A DNA stretch of 64,000 nt, taken from the NCBI RefSeq assembly GCF_013410405.1, contig NZ_JACCFK010000002.1, forward strand, positions 744,001 to 808,000. Reading direction: 5' to 3'. This DNA is from Amycolatopsis endophytica (GTDB taxonomy: Bacteria > Actinomycetota > Actinomycetes > Mycobacteriales > Pseudonocardiaceae). Below are positions 17,785-27,093 of the stretch, one piece after another (position 1 is the first letter of the stretch; each line of letters begins with the position of its first letter). A model generated the notes under the pieces. It made no database searches. It was not told the origin of the DNA and saw only the letters and a list, made by a program, of their open reading frames with translations. Both the position numbers and the translations under genes were made by a program.

Positions 17785-18936
17785 TCAGCCTTCGATCCAG
17801 GTCAGGGGGTCGGCGATCACCCGGGCGATCACGTGGCCCGCCGCGCCGCGCAGGGCCGCGTCGGGGCCCAGCTTCGAAGCCCGCACGGTCAGCCCCGGCG
17901 CCAGGCGCTCGACCACCCGGCGCCGGAAGTCCGCGCCGAACGCCGCCAGGCGACCGCCGAGCACGATGGTCTCCGGATCGAGCAGCGCCCGCACCGAGAC
18001 CAGCGCCTCGGCCAGGGCCTCGCCCGCCCGGTCCAGCGCCCGCACCGCCGCCGGATCGCCGCGCCGCGCCCGCTCGGCCAGCGGCTCCGCCCCGCCCAGC
18101 AGCCGGGCGGTCCCGGGATCGGCCACACCGGCCGCCGACGCCATCGCGGCCCGGCCCGCGTAGAGGTCCAGGCAACCACGCCCCCCACAAGGACACGCGT
18201 CACCGCGACGACGGACCGGGACATGCCCGAGGTCGCCGGCGAGCGTGACCGCCGGGTCCAGCGGCGCGAGCCCGATCACCTCCTCACCGCCCAGGTACAG
18301 CCAGTCCCGCGCCGCCCCGGCCTGGTACTCCGCCAGCGCCGCGCACGCCACCTCCCCGGCCACCACCACGTCCAGCCCGTGCAGGTCCAGTGCCCGCAAC
18401 TCGCCCGCGACCAGCGCCCGCGCGTCGACCTCCCGCCAGCCCAGCGGCAACGCCGACACCAACCCGGACCGCACCGTCCCGCCGATCGCCACGCCGACGC
18501 CCGCCACCAGCCGCCCGGCGGTCGTGGCCTCGTCGAACAAGCGCCGCAGCACCGGGCGCGCCGCGCGCACGCCCTCCTCGGCGCCCGCACCGGCCACGTC
18601 GAACCGCCGGATCTGCCGCGCGAGCGGACGCCCGGACAGGTCCAGGATCACGCCCGCGATGTGCCCGGCGCCGAACTGCAGGCCCAGCGCGACCGGCCCG
18701 TAGGGGTCCAGCACCAGCCGCCCCGCCGGACGGCCCGGCACGCGCCCCGGCTCCGGCCCCAGGTCCCGCACCAGCTCCGCCCCGGTCAGTTCGGTGACCA
18801 GGCTCGACACCGTCGCCTTCGTCAGCCCGGTCCGCTGCGCCAGCTCGACCCGCGACACCGGAGCGTCCCGCGCGATCAGCTCCATGACCAGCGCGGCGTT
18901 GTGCCGCCGCATCGCCTGCGCGCCCATCGCTTCCAC
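17785..18936 (-). CDS. ROK family transcriptional regulator
   Basis: A 383-residue NagC/XylR-type protein: an N-terminal winged helix (residues 20-75, SRVELAQRTGLTKATVSSL) and a ROK sugar-kinase fold. The ROK zinc motif is CPCGGRGCLDLYAG (CxCGxxGCxE with Asp in place of Glu). The GDLGHVPV segment holds the family His and Gly. A sugar or sugar phosphate is the probable effector. GTG at 18936 or ATG at 18927 could be the start; no strong ribosome-binding site decides. It is divergent from the MsiK-like ATPase gene, with a large dyad directly upstream. Confidence 0.85.
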   Translation of the reverse strand: MEAMGAQAMRRHNAALVMELIARDAPVSRVELAQRTGLTKATVSSLVTELTGAELVRDLGPEPGRVPGRPAGRLVLDPYGPVALGLQFGAGHIAGVILDLSGRPLARQIRRFDVAGAGAEEGVRAARPVLRRLFDEATTAGRLVAGVGVAIGGTVRSGLVSALPLGWREVDARALVAGELRALDLHGLDVVVAGEVACAALAEYQAGAARDWLYLGGEEVIGLAPLDPAVTLAGDLGHVPVRRRGDACPCGGRGCLDLYAGRAAMASAAGVADPGTARLLGGAEPLAERARRGDPAAVRALDRAGEALAEALVSVRALLDPETIVLGGRLAAFGADFRRRVVERLAPGLTVRASKLGPDAALRGAAGHVIARVIADPLTWIEG

Positions 18937-18963
18937 GTTCGTCAGTTTAGTGAATTGACGAAC
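18937..18963. promoter_or_regulatory. 27-bp dyad, probable ROK operator
   Basis: Perfect 8-bp arms GTTCGTCA (18937-18944) and TGACGAAC (18956-18963) flank an 11-bp centre that keeps partial symmetry (TT near the left, AA near the right). It touches the ROK start codon and is 67 bp from the start of the divergent ABC ATPase gene, so one operator could control both. Confidence 0.65.
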
Positions 18964-19030
18964 CCTGGCGAGAGTGACCGCCGTCGGCGTAGACAGACGG
19001 CAACGACGACGTGACGAAGGAGCGGTCCCC

Positions 19031-20137
19031 ATGGCTGAGGTCAGCTACCGGCAGGCGTCGCGGCTCTACCCCGGCTCGCCGCCGGTCCGGGCCGTGGACA
19101 GCCTCGATCTCGACATCACCGACGGCGAGTTCCTCGTGCTGGTGGGGCCGTCGGGCTCGGGCAAGTCGACCGCGCTGCGCATGCTCGCCGGGCTGGAGGA
19201 CGTCGACGAGGGCGCCATCTACATCGACGGCAAGGACGTCACAGCCACCCCGCCCAAGGACCGCGACATCGCGATGGTGTTCCAGTCCTACGCGCTCTAC
19301 CCGCACATGACGGTCGCCGAGAACATGGGCTTCGCGCTCAAGCTCAAGCGCGTGTCCAAGGCCAAGATCGCCGAGCGCGTCCGCGAGGCGGCCGCGCTGC
19401 TCGACCTGACGCCCTATCTCGACCGCAAGCCGAAAGCGCTTTCCGGTGGTCAGCGCCAGCGCGTCGCGATGGGCCGCGCGATCGTGCGCGAGCCCGCGGT
19501 GTTCCTGATGGACGAGCCACTGTCCAACCTGGACGCCAAGTTGCGCGTGGAGACCCGCGCCAACATCGCCGCGCTGCAGAAGCGCCTGGGCACCACCACC
19601 ATCTACGTCACGCACGACCAGGTCGAGGCCATGACGATGGGTCACCGGGTCGCGGTGCTCAAGGACGGCAAGCTCCAGCAGTGCGACACCCCGCGCAACC
19701 TGTACGAGCGCCCGCGCAACGCGTTCGTGGCCGGGTTCATCGGCTCGCCCGCGATGAACCTCAAGACCGTCGCCCTGACGGCCGATGGCGCGCAGCTCGA
19801 CGGGCTGACCGTCCCGCTCCCCCGCGCGACGCTGGCCGCCGCGCATCAGGCCGGGGTCGAGTCGGTGACGCTCGGTCTGCGGCCGGAGTCGCTGCGCCTG
19901 GCCGGTGCCGGCGAGCAGGCCGCGAAGCTGACCGTCGAGCTGGTCGAGGAGCTGGGCGCCGACGCCTACATCCACGGCGGCGTGAAGATCGGCGACCGCG
20001 TCGAGCGGTTCGTGGTCCGCGCCGAGGGCCGCCGTCCGCCGCAGCTGGGCGAGACCGTCCAGATCGCCGTCGGCGAGTCCGAAGAGGTGCACGCCTTCAA
20101 CCCGGAGACCGGCGAGCGCCTGCCCTCCGAAGACTGA
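19031..20137 (+). CDS. msiK: Sugar ABC transporter ATPase, MsiK/UgpC-like
   Basis: A 368-residue MalK-type ATPase. The Walker A motif GPSGSGKST is near residue 38, [12 protein letters not shown] is the signature, [12 protein letters not shown] is Walker B with the D-loop, and [10 protein letters not shown] the switch His. A C-terminal OB-fold regulatory domain (about 240-368) follows. No permease or binding-protein gene lies beside it, as is typical of MsiK, the shared ATPase that powers several disaccharide and xylo/cello-oligosaccharide importers in actinomycetes. GAAGGAG precedes the ATG. The divergent ROK gene and its dyad suggest sugar-responsive control. Confidence 0.88.
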   Translation: MAEVSYRQASRLYPGSPPVRAVDSLDLDITDGEFLVLVGPSGSGKSTALRMLAGLEDVDEGAIYIDGKDVTATPPKDRDIAMVFQSYALYPHMTVAENMGFALKLKRVSKAKIAERVREAAALLDLTPYLDRKPKALSGGQRQRVAMGRAIVREPAVFLMDEPLSNLDAKLRVETRANIAALQKRLGTTTIYVTHDQVEAMTMGHRVAVLKDGKLQQCDTPRNLYERPRNAFVAGFIGSPAMNLKTVALTADGAQLDGLTVPLPRATLAAAHQAGVESVTLGLRPESLRLAGAGEQAAKLTVELVEELGADAYIHGGVKIGDRVERFVVRAEGRRPPQLGETVQIAVGESEEVHAFNPETGERLPSED

Positions 20138-20246
20138 GCGGACCGATCGAACAGTGGGGCCGGGTGGCGATGCGCCGCCCGGCCTTGACTGCGTGTGCGC
20201 CCCCGAATTAAGTTACTCCGGAAAACAAAAGCCTGGAGGAGCTGCG

Positions 20247-21425
20247 ATGGTGCGCCAACCGACAGTCGAGGACAAGTTCTCGTTCGGCCTGTGGACCGTG
20301 GGCTGGACCGGCACGGACCCCTTCGGCGGGCCGAGCCGTCCCGCGCTGGACCCGTGGGAGTACTCCGACAAGCTCGCCGAACTGGGCGTCTGGGGCATCA
20401 CCTTCCACGACAACGACGTCTTCCCCTTCGACGCCGACCTCGCCACGAAACAGCGCCGCACCCGGCGGCTCAAGGAAGCCGCCGACGCGGCCGGCCTGGT
20501 GATCGAGATGGTCACCACCAACACCTTCAGCCATCCCGTCTTCAAGGACGGCGGCCTGACCTCGAACGACCGCGGGGTGCGCCGCTTCGGGCTGCGCAAG
20601 GTGCTGCAGGCCGTCGACATCGCCGCCGAGATGGGCGCGACGACGTTCGTGATGTGGGGCGGGCGCGAAGGCTCCGAGTACGACGGCTCGAAGGACGTCT
20701 ACGCCGCCTTCGAGCGCTACAAGGAGGGCCTGGACACCGTCGCCGGCTACATCAAGTCGCAGGGCTACGACCTGCGGATCGGCCTGGAGCCCAAGCCGAA
20801 CGAGCCGCGCGGCGACATCTTCCTGCCCACCGTGGGCCACGCGCTCGCGCTGATCGCGCAGCTGGAGCACGGCGACATCGTCGGTCTCAACCCCGAGACC
20901 GGCCACGAGCAGATGGCCGGACTCAACTACACGCACGCGCTGGGCCAGGCGCTGTGGAGCGGCAAGCTGTTCCACCTCGATCTCAACGGCCAGCGCGGCC
21001 TCAAGTACGACCAGGACCTCGCGTTCGGCCACGGCGACCTGATCTCCGCGTTCTTCACCGTCGACCTGCTGGAGAACGGCTTCCCCGGCTACCCGGACGC
21101 GCCCCGCTACACCGGTCCGCGGCACTTCGACTACAAGCCCTCGCGCACGGAGTACCTCGACGGCATCTGGGATTCCGCGCGTGCCTGCATGTCGACCTAC
21201 CTGATGCTCGCGGACAAGGCGGCGGCGTTCCGGGCCGATCCGCGGGTGCGCGAGGCGATGGACCGTGCGGGGATCCTCGACCTGGCCGAGCCCACGCTGG
21301 GCGCGGGCGAGTCGGTCGCCGACTTCCTCGCCGCCGACGACGGCTTCGACCCGGAGAAGGCGGCGCAGCGCGACTTCGGGTTCGTCCAGCTCCAGCAGCT
21401 CGCGCTCGAACACCTCATCGGCTGA
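20247..21425 (+). CDS. xylA: Xylose isomerase
   Basis: A 392-residue class I xylose isomerase, converting D-xylose to D-xylulose (and glucose to fructose) with two divalent metals in a TIM barrel. The active-site strand reads [14 protein letters not shown], containing the catalytic His. The metal ligands fall in [33 protein letters not shown] and [10 protein letters not shown]. The length is that of the well-studied Streptomyces/Actinoplanes enzymes. GGAGGA precedes the ATG. Xylulokinase is not in the window. It is followed by a ROK regulator 48 bp downstream, probably XylR. Confidence 0.95.
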   Translation: MVRQPTVEDKFSFGLWTVGWTGTDPFGGPSRPALDPWEYSDKLAELGVWGITFHDNDVFPFDADLATKQRRTRRLKEAADAAGLVIEMVTTNTFSHPVFKDGGLTSNDRGVRRFGLRKVLQAVDIAAEMGATTFVMWGGREGSEYDGSKDVYAAFERYKEGLDTVAGYIKSQGYDLRIGLEPKPNEPRGDIFLPTVGHALALIAQLEHGDIVGLNPETGHEQMAGLNYTHALGQALWSGKLFHLDLNGQRGLKYDQDLAFGHGDLISAFFTVDLLENGFPGYPDAPRYTGPRHFDYKPSRTEYLDGIWDSARACMSTYLMLADKAAAFRADPRVREAMDRAGILDLAEPTLGAGESVADFLAADDGFDPEKAAQRDFGFVQLQQLALEHLIG

Positions 21426-21428
21426 TTT

Positions 21429-21445
21429 TGTTCACCCACTGAACA
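21429..21445. promoter_or_regulatory. Dyad between xylA and the ROK gene
   Basis: TGTTCA and TGAACA arms flank CCCAC, 4 bp after the xylA stop and about 28 bp before the regulator's start. The size and place suit an operator for autoregulation of the ROK gene rather than a terminator, as the stem is only 6 bp and lacks a following U-tract. Confidence 0.45.
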
Positions 21446-21473
21446 GAAGATCGCCTTCGTGAGGATCCCGCCC

Positions 21474-22670
21474 GTGACGGCTCTCGATTCGCGCACCAGT
21501 GCGCGCCAGTCCAGTCTCCGGGCGAGCAATCTGGCACTGGTGGCGCGCACGGTGTGCGCGTCGGCGCGGCCGCTGTCCCGCGCGGACGTGGCCGCGGCGA
21601 CGTCCATGACGCGCGCCACCGCGACCAGACTGGCCGACGAGCTGGTGGCGGGCGGGGTCCTCGCCGAGATCGAACCGGACACCGGCGGCAGGCGCGGCAG
21701 GCCGGCCACTCCCCTGGTGCCCGGATCACGGCTGGCGGCGGCCGGGCTGCAGGTCAACGCCGGGTTCCTGGCGGTGCGGGTGGTCGACCTGCGGGGCCGG
21801 GTGGTCGCCGAGTCGCTGGAGTACGCGGATCTGGTCGGCAGTGATCCGGCGGAGACGCTGGAGCGGCTGGGCGCGTTGTCGGCGCGGGTGCTGGGCGGGC
21901 TGCCCGGCCTCCGGCTGGTCGGCGCGGGACTGGCGCTGCCCGGGATCGTGGCCGCCGCGACCGGGACGCTGTTGCGCGCGCCGAACCTGGGCTGGTCCGG
22001 GGTGCTCCCGGCGGAGCTGCTGGATCCGGCGGCCATCGCGGGACTGCCGCTGCGCGTGGGCAACGAGGCCAGCCTCGCGGCACGGACCTTCGCCGAGGTC
22101 GCGCCGGGACGGCCCGGCCCGTTCCCCGATTTCGTGTACCTGTCGGGTGAGATCGGCATCGGCGGCGCGGCCGTCGTGGGCGGCGAGGTGATGGCCGGAC
22201 GGCACGGGTGGGCCGGCGAGATCGGGCACGTGTGCGTCGACCCGGCGGGTCCGGCGTGCCGGTGCGGTTCGACGGGCTGCCTGGAGACCTACGCCGGCCG
22301 CGACGCGCTTCTCGCCGCGGCCGGGCTGACACCCGCGTCGACGCCCGCGCACCTGGCCGAACTGGCCGGTTCCGGCGATCCGCGGGCGCGGGAAGCGGTG
22401 ACGGCGGCCGCTCGGGCGCTCGCGGTGGCGCTGGCCGGGGTGATCAACGTGCTGGACATCCCGACGGTCGTGCTCGGCGGGCACCTCGCGCAGATCGCCG
22501 ACCTGCTGCACCCCGAACTGGAGGCGCGGCTGCGGGAGCGCGTGCTGTCCGCGGAGTGGACGCCACCGGCCATCCAGGCGGCGAAGAACAACCCCGCCCC
22601 CGGCGCGACGGGCGCCGCCTACCGCGAACTGACGGCCGTCCTGGCCGACCCGGCCCGCTGGCTCCCCTGA
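21474..22670 (+). CDS. ROK family transcriptional regulator (probable XylR)
   Basis: A 398-residue ROK repressor: winged helix at residues 20-75 (SRADVAAATSMTRATATRL) and a ROK kinase fold with the zinc motif CRCGSTGCLETYAGRD and the GEIGHVCVDP segment. Position directly after xylA, on the same strand, makes it the likely xylose-responsive repressor of xylA. GTG at 21474 has GAGG nine bases upstream; an in-frame GTG 15 bp earlier is less well placed. The stop codon begins a copy of repeat family B. A direct test would be binding to the xylA promoter; the ligand is inference. Confidence 0.86.
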   Translation: MTALDSRTSARQSSLRASNLALVARTVCASARPLSRADVAAATSMTRATATRLADELVAGGVLAEIEPDTGGRRGRPATPLVPGSRLAAAGLQVNAGFLAVRVVDLRGRVVAESLEYADLVGSDPAETLERLGALSARVLGGLPGLRLVGAGLALPGIVAAATGTLLRAPNLGWSGVLPAELLDPAAIAGLPLRVGNEASLAARTFAEVAPGRPGPFPDFVYLSGEIGIGGAAVVGGEVMAGRHGWAGEIGHVCVDPAGPACRCGSTGCLETYAGRDALLAAAGLTPASTPAHLAELAGSGDPRAREAVTAAARALAVALAGVINVLDIPTVVLGGHLAQIADLLHPELEARLRERVLSAEWTPPAIQAAKNNPAPGATGAAYRELTAVLADPARWLP

Positions 22671-22730
22671 CCCCTCCCCGCGAGTCCCACGCTCCCGCAC
22701 GCGAGTTCCACGTTCCGGCACGGGAACTCC
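22668..22730. repeat. Intergenic repeat family B, copy 1
   Basis: From the TGA stop onwards the sequence runs TGACCCCTCCCCGCGAGTCC then CACGCT, followed by a variant GCGAGTTCCACG and an inverted GGGAACTC, so a 7-bp stem (GAGTTCC/GGAACTC) can form. Near-identical sequence begins at the stop codon of two other genes (50318, and 45392 on the minus strand). Confidence 0.7.
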
Positions 22731-22872
22731 GCACTCGCCACCGCGGTGCCATCCAGTGCCACCGCGGCGGCGATCACCGGGCACCCCCGGTTTGCCCCTG
22801 CCCGATCCGGTGGGGGAAGCTGACCGGGACGTCTCGCGCTCGGCTGGGAAGGGAGAGGGCGACGGCGCCCGC

Positions 22873-24498
22873 ATGGTGACTGAATCGAACCGTCTCGTGT
22901 CCGCGTCGCCCGCCGGACTCGATGCCGGCTGGGACGGCGCCCCGCACCCCGCGTTGCTGGCCGACGCGGACGGCACCGTCCGGGCGGCGAACCAGCACGC
23001 CTGCCTCCTGTTCCCCGCGCTGCGTCCCGGCCGCCCGCTCGGCGAGTGCGCCGCCGCCTGGCTGCGCGAAGCGCACCGCGAGTTCAGCGCCTCCACCGCC
23101 GAGAAGACCGTGGCCTGCGGCGAGGTCGGCGACCGGAGTTTCGAGGCGCACCCGGTGCGCCATCCCGGCGGCGAGGTCACGTGGTGGCTGCTGGAGACCA
23201 CCCAACTCCGCCGCGCCCAGGACGCCCTGCGCACCGAACGGGAGCGGGCCGCCTTCCTCAGCGACGCCTCGAACGCGCTGCTCGGCTCCCTCAACGTGCC
23301 ACGCAGCATGGAGGTGGCCGCCGAGCTGGCCGCCGCGCACCTGGCCGACGCCGCCTGGATCGTGGCGCCCGGTCTGCGCCGCCGCCACCCCGCCGTCGTC
23401 TGCGCGCGCGGCGGCCGTCCCCGCTCGCTCACGCTGGACATCGATCCGGACGCGCTGCCCGGGCTCGCCGAGGCACTGCAGGGGTTCCCGCCGGTGCCGT
23501 CCCGCTGGATCGACCCCGCCCAGGCCCCGTCGTGGCTCCTGCCGGAGGGGTTCGGCGAGGCGGGCTCGATCGTGGTGACCCCGCTGCCCGGTCACGGCGT
23601 GCCTGCCGGGGCGCTGATCCTGGTGCGCCACGCCGGGCACCATGCCTTCACCGAGGACGAAGAGATCTTCGCGCGGCTGTTCGCGGCGCGCTCGGGCGCG
23701 GCGATGTCGGCGGCCCGGCTCTTCGAGCAGCAGAGCTCGATCACCGACATCCTCACCGAGGAACTGCTGCCGCCGGTCCTGCAGCAGGTCGACGGGATCG
23801 AGTTCGCCGGCGGCTACCGGCCGGCCCAGGACGGCGACCGCATCGGCGGCGACTTCTACGATGTCCACCCGGTCCGGGCCGGCGAATCGCTGGCGCTGCT
23901 CGGCGACGTGTGCGGCAAGGGGCTGGAGGCGGCCGTCCTCACCGGCAAGATCCGCAACACGCTGCAGGCGCTGCTGCCGATGGCCGGCGACCACGCCCGC
24001 ATGCTCCGCCTGCTCAACTCCTCGCTGCTCAGCTCGCACCACACCCGGTTCGCGACGCTGGCGCTGGCTTCGGTCTCCCGGCAGGGGATGACGATCCGGC
24101 TGCGCCTCACCTGCGCCGGTCACCTGCCGCCACTGATCGTGCGCACCGACGGCAGGGTCGAGGAGGTGTCCTGCCCCGGCAGCCTCATCGGGGTGCTGCC
24201 GGAGATCGAGGTGTCCAGCGAGGAGGTCGTGCTCGCCCCGGGCGAGACGTGCCTGCTCTACACCGACGGCATCACCGAGGCGCGCGGCGGCCCGCTCGGC
24301 GGCGAGATGTTCGGTGAGGAGCGCCTGCGCCGCGCACTCGCCGAATGCGCCGGGATGCCCGCGGAGGCGGTCGTCGAGCGCGTGCAGATGCTCGCCACCG
24401 AATGGGTCGGCAGCGCCCAGCACGACGACATGGCCCTGCTCGCGATCACCGCCCCACGCGGGCGGCACCTGACCGCCGTGAACGGTCCCGGAAGGTAG
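22873..24498 (+). CDS. PAS-GAF-PP2C (RsbU/SpoIIE-type) serine phosphatase
   Basis: A 541-residue signalling phosphatase. A PAS-like domain covers about residues 15-115 (LADADGTVRAANQHACLLF), then a short coiled coil (RRAQDALRTERERAAFL), a GAF domain to about 290, and a SpoIIE/PP2C catalytic domain from 305. The metal-binding motifs are intact: IGGDFYDV, LLGDVCGKGLEAA, LLYTDGITEARG and QHDDMALL. It should dephosphorylate a phospho-STAS anti-sigma antagonist. ATG at 22873 is chosen; the upstream frame has no ribosome-binding support. The next gene starts 8 bp after the stop and the third encodes a STAS protein, so the three form one signalling operon. Confidence 0.88.
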   Translation: MVTESNRLVSASPAGLDAGWDGAPHPALLADADGTVRAANQHACLLFPALRPGRPLGECAAAWLREAHREFSASTAEKTVACGEVGDRSFEAHPVRHPGGEVTWWLLETTQLRRAQDALRTERERAAFLSDASNALLGSLNVPRSMEVAAELAAAHLADAAWIVAPGLRRRHPAVVCARGGRPRSLTLDIDPDALPGLAEALQGFPPVPSRWIDPAQAPSWLLPEGFGEAGSIVVTPLPGHGVPAGALILVRHAGHHAFTEDEEIFARLFAARSGAAMSAARLFEQQSSITDILTEELLPPVLQQVDGIEFAGGYRPAQDGDRIGGDFYDVHPVRAGESLALLGDVCGKGLEAAVLTGKIRNTLQALLPMAGDHARMLRLLNSSLLSSHHTRFATLALASVSRQGMTIRLRLTCAGHLPPLIVRTDGRVEEVSCPGSLIGVLPEIEVSSEEVVLAPGETCLLYTDGITEARGGPLGGEMFGEERLRRALAECAGMPAEAVVERVQMLATEWVGSAQHDDMALLAITAPRGRHLTAVNGPGR

Positions 24499-24505
24499 GA
24501 CCCGC

Positions 24506-25579
24506 ATGAACAACGCCCTCACCGACCCCGTGACCGGCGCCGCGCACCACGCCGGCCTGCTGTGGAACGCCGTCCTGGACGGTGACGAGTACACCGCGAC
24601 CGGGATCGTGCTCGCCGCGCTCGGTGACGGCGTGGACGCGGAGACCGTCCTGCTGGACGTCATCGGCGCCGTGCAGCGCCGCGTGGGCCGGGAGTGGGCC
24701 GCCAACCGCATCAGCGTCGCCCAGGAGCACGCCGCCACCGCCATCAACGAACGCGTCATCGGCGGCCTGGTGCGTGAGCTGCCGCGGCCGCGGGCGCACC
24801 GGGGCCGGATCACGGTGTCCTGTGTGGACGGTGAATGGCACGCGCTGCCCGCGCGCCTGCTGTCCGAGGTGCTCAAGCTGCGCGGGTTCGGTGTCGACTA
24901 CCTGGGCGCGCAGGTGCCGGCACCGCATCTGATCACGCACCTGCACCGCACCGGCCCGGAGGCCGTCGCGCTGTCCGGTTCGCTGCCGACCCGCCTGCCG
25001 ACGGCGCACGCCACGATCAGCGCGTGCCAGGCGGCCGGGGTGCCGGTGATCGCGGGCGGCGCGGCCTTCGGCGCCGACGGCCGGTGGGCCCGTCTGCTCG
25101 GCGCCGAGGCGTGGGCCCCCGACGCGCGGGCGGCAGCGGACCGGCTCACCACCGATCCGCTGCCCCGCCCGCGCGCGGCGCACCAGCCCCTCGACGACCT
25201 GCCGCACCTGGCCGACCAGGAGTACACGCTGGTCACCCGCAGCTCGCCGCAGCTGGTGCGGGCGGTCTACGCCGGGCTGGAGGACCGGGTGCCGGGCATG
25301 CGGGACTACACCGAGCTGCAGCGCCAGTACACCGCCGAGGATCTGGCGCACATCGTCGAGTTCCTGGCCACCGCCCTCTACACCGACGACGGTTCCCTGT
25401 TCACCGCGTTTCTCACCTGGACCGCGGACATCCTCGCGGCGCGCGGCGTGCCGCCCGGCTCGCTGCTGCCCGCGCTGGACCTGCTCGCCGGTGAGCTGCG
25501 TGAGTTCCCGCGCGCCACCGCGCTGCTCACCGAAGCCCGCGCCGGGCTGGCGCGCGGCACGGATTCCGGCGGGCCCTGA
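24506..25579 (+). CDS. B12-binding sensor, CarH/LitR-like photoreceptor domain plus helical domain
   Basis: A 357-residue soluble protein without a DNA-binding domain. Residues 1-90 form the helical cap seen in CarH and MetH and carry W64, nine residues, then E74-H75, the Wx9EH signature of adenosylcobalamin photoreceptors. Residues 100-205 are a Rossmann B12-binding domain with the lower-ligand motif GEWHALP (H112; family E/DxHxxG, with Pro in place of Gly) and the late VIAGGAAFG loop. Residues 215-357 are all-helical, resembling the N-terminal sensor domains of RsbR-type proteins. Trp-to-ligand-His spacing (48) is close to that of CarH. Sandwiched between a phosphatase and a STAS gene, it probably feeds light or B12 status into the switch. 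Confidence 0.82.
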   Translation: MNNALTDPVTGAAHHAGLLWNAVLDGDEYTATGIVLAALGDGVDAETVLLDVIGAVQRRVGREWAANRISVAQEHAATAINERVIGGLVRELPRPRAHRGRITVSCVDGEWHALPARLLSEVLKLRGFGVDYLGAQVPAPHLITHLHRTGPEAVALSGSLPTRLPTAHATISACQAAGVPVIAGGAAFGADGRWARLLGAEAWAPDARAAADRLTTDPLPRPRAAHQPLDDLPHLADQEYTLVTRSSPQLVRAVYAGLEDRVPGMRDYTELQRQYTAEDLAHIVEFLATALYTDDGSLFTAFLTWTADILAARGVPPGSLLPALDLLAGELREFPRATALLTEARAGLARGTDSGGP

Positions 25580-25905
25580 TGACTGCCCTGCGCGCGATCT
25601 GGACGACGCCCGACCCCCGCACCCTGCGCGGCGCGCTGAGCGGCGATCTGGACCAGGTCACCGGGGACGACCTGCTCACCGAGCTCACCGCGCAGTTGAC
25701 GCCCGGGCTGGACGACGTGCGGCTCGACTGCGGCACCCTCGGCCACTGCGACTCCTACGGACTGTCCATCCTGCTGATGATCGCGCGGCGAGTCCGCGCC
25801 TCGGGTGCCAACCTGCACCTGGACGAGCGTCCCCCGGAGCTGGAGCGGCTGCTGCACCAGACCCGGACGTTGGACTTCCTCACCGCGCGCGCACCCGCCG
25901 AGTAG
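25579..25905 (+). CDS. STAS domain anti-sigma-factor antagonist-like protein
   Basis: A 108-residue single STAS domain. The LDCGTLGHCDSYGLSILLM helix carries D58-S59, the conserved place of the phosphorylated Ser in SpoIIAA and RsbV. The start overlaps the stop of the B12-sensor gene by one base (TGATG), which implies translational coupling. When dephosphorylated by the PP2C phosphatase two genes upstream it would bind an anti-sigma kinase. No RsbW-like kinase or its sigma factor lies in the window, so the target is unknown. Confidence 0.87.
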   Translation: MTALRAIWTTPDPRTLRGALSGDLDQVTGDDLLTELTAQLTPGLDDVRLDCGTLGHCDSYGLSILLMIARRVRASGANLHLDERPPELERLLHQTRTLDFLTARAPAE

Positions 25906-25916
25906 CCCGGCGTCCC

Positions 25917-27056
25917 TCACCCTCCGGAGGAACCCTTGTCCGGCTTGGGTTTCTTGGGCGCCTTCGCCGGTTTGGGCGCCTTGGACTTCTCCGGTTTCGC
26001 GGTCTTCCCGGCCTTGGGCCCGCCGGATTTCCCGGCCTTGGGTTTCTTCGGTTCCTTGGCGGGTTTGGCGTCCTTGCCCTTCGCCTTCCCCGGATGGTCC
26101 TTCGCGTGGCTGCTCGGCGGGCCGGGGTTGTCCGGCCACTGCGACGGAACGCGCGGCGGGGTGTGGTGCGGCGTCTGCTCCACCGCCGCCGGAGCGGCGG
26201 GCGGCGCCGCCAGGACCGGCGGGGTGTGCTGGGGAAGTGGCGCGGTCGCGATCGCGGCCAGCGTCACGACGGCCACCGTCTTCGACACCGCCGTCGCACC
26301 GGCCGCCGGTGCCCCGCCCAGGAGCCGGCCGAGCAGCGGGAGCAGGCCCAGCGCGGGCAGTCCGTTGTTGAGAGTGCCGAGCACCGCGGCGACGCGACGG
26401 CACGCCGGGCACCCGTCCAGGTGCGCCTCGACGGCCTCGCGCTGCCGGGTGGTCACCTTGCCGCGCGTCCACGCGCCCAGCCTGCGGCGGGTGTTGCGGC
26501 ATCCGTCGTCGCGCGCGGTGGGGACGTGGGCCTGCAGGAACGCCTGCCGCAGCCCCTCACGGGCCCGCAGCGCGAGCGCCGCGACTCCGTTGGGTGTCAT
26601 GCCGAGTTCGCGGGCCAGCCTGCCGGGGCGGGTGCCCGCCAGTTCGGTGTGCCACAGGACGTAGCGCCAGCGTTCGGGCAGGGTCCGGAACGCGGCGAGC
26701 GCGACCTCGCCGGTCAGGCGGTCCACGACGATCTCCTCGACACCGGGCGTGCCGTCTTCGCGCAGCCTCCAGGCCTCCCGCCGGTCGCGGCGGCGCGCCC
26801 ACTCCACGGCGAGGTTGCGCAGCGTCACCAGCAGGTAGGGGCGGAACCGTTCGGCCGGTCCGCCGCCGTCGCGGATCGCCGCCAGCACCCGCGCGAACGA
26901 CTCGGCCACGAGGTCGTCCACCTCGGCGTGGTCGCGCCACAGCATCGACGCCACCCGCCGCGCCACCGGCTGGTGCCGCCGGAAGAGGTGGTCGTAGGCG
27001 AGGGAATCGCCGGCGCGGACAGCCTCGATCAGGATGGTGTCGGTGTCGCCCGCCAT
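25917..27056 (-). CDS. ECF sigma factor fused to zinc finger, membrane segment and Lys/Pro-rich tail
   Basis: A 379-residue fusion. Residues 1-170 are an ECF sigma factor: region 2 (LAYDHLFRRHQPVARRVASML, shown here as LAYDHLFRRH and VARRVASML) and region 4 (LPERWRYVLWHTELAG, ARELGMTPNGVAALALRARE). Residues 200-245 hold an anti-sigma zinc finger (HLDGCPACRR, with an upstream Cys). A hydrophobic stretch TVAVVTLAAIATAP (about 280-295) could span the membrane, and the last 80 residues are built of KPAK/PKKPK-type repeats. Sigma, anti-sigma-like and anchor parts in one chain imply a membrane-held, self-restrained regulator. GGGAG precedes the ATG at 27056. It is convergent with the STAS gene. Confidence 0.85.
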   Translation of the reverse strand: MAGDTDTILIEAVRAGDSLAYDHLFRRHQPVARRVASMLWRDHAEVDDLVAESFARVLAAIRDGGGPAERFRPYLLVTLRNLAVEWARRRDRREAWRLREDGTPGVEEIVVDRLTGEVALAAFRTLPERWRYVLWHTELAGTRPGRLARELGMTPNGVAALALRAREGLRQAFLQAHVPTARDDGCRNTRRRLGAWTRGKVTTRQREAVEAHLDGCPACRRVAAVLGTLNNGLPALGLLPLLGRLLGGAPAAGATAVSKTVAVVTLAAIATAPLPQHTPPVLAAPPAAPAAVEQTPHHTPPRVPSQWPDNPGPPSSHAKDHPGKAKGKDAKPAKEPKKPKAGKSGGPKAGKTAKPEKSKAPKPAKAPKKPKPDKGSSGG

Positions 27057-27093
27057 GCTCGTTCTCCCTGCGGTCGGGTGTGGCCGGTCCACT

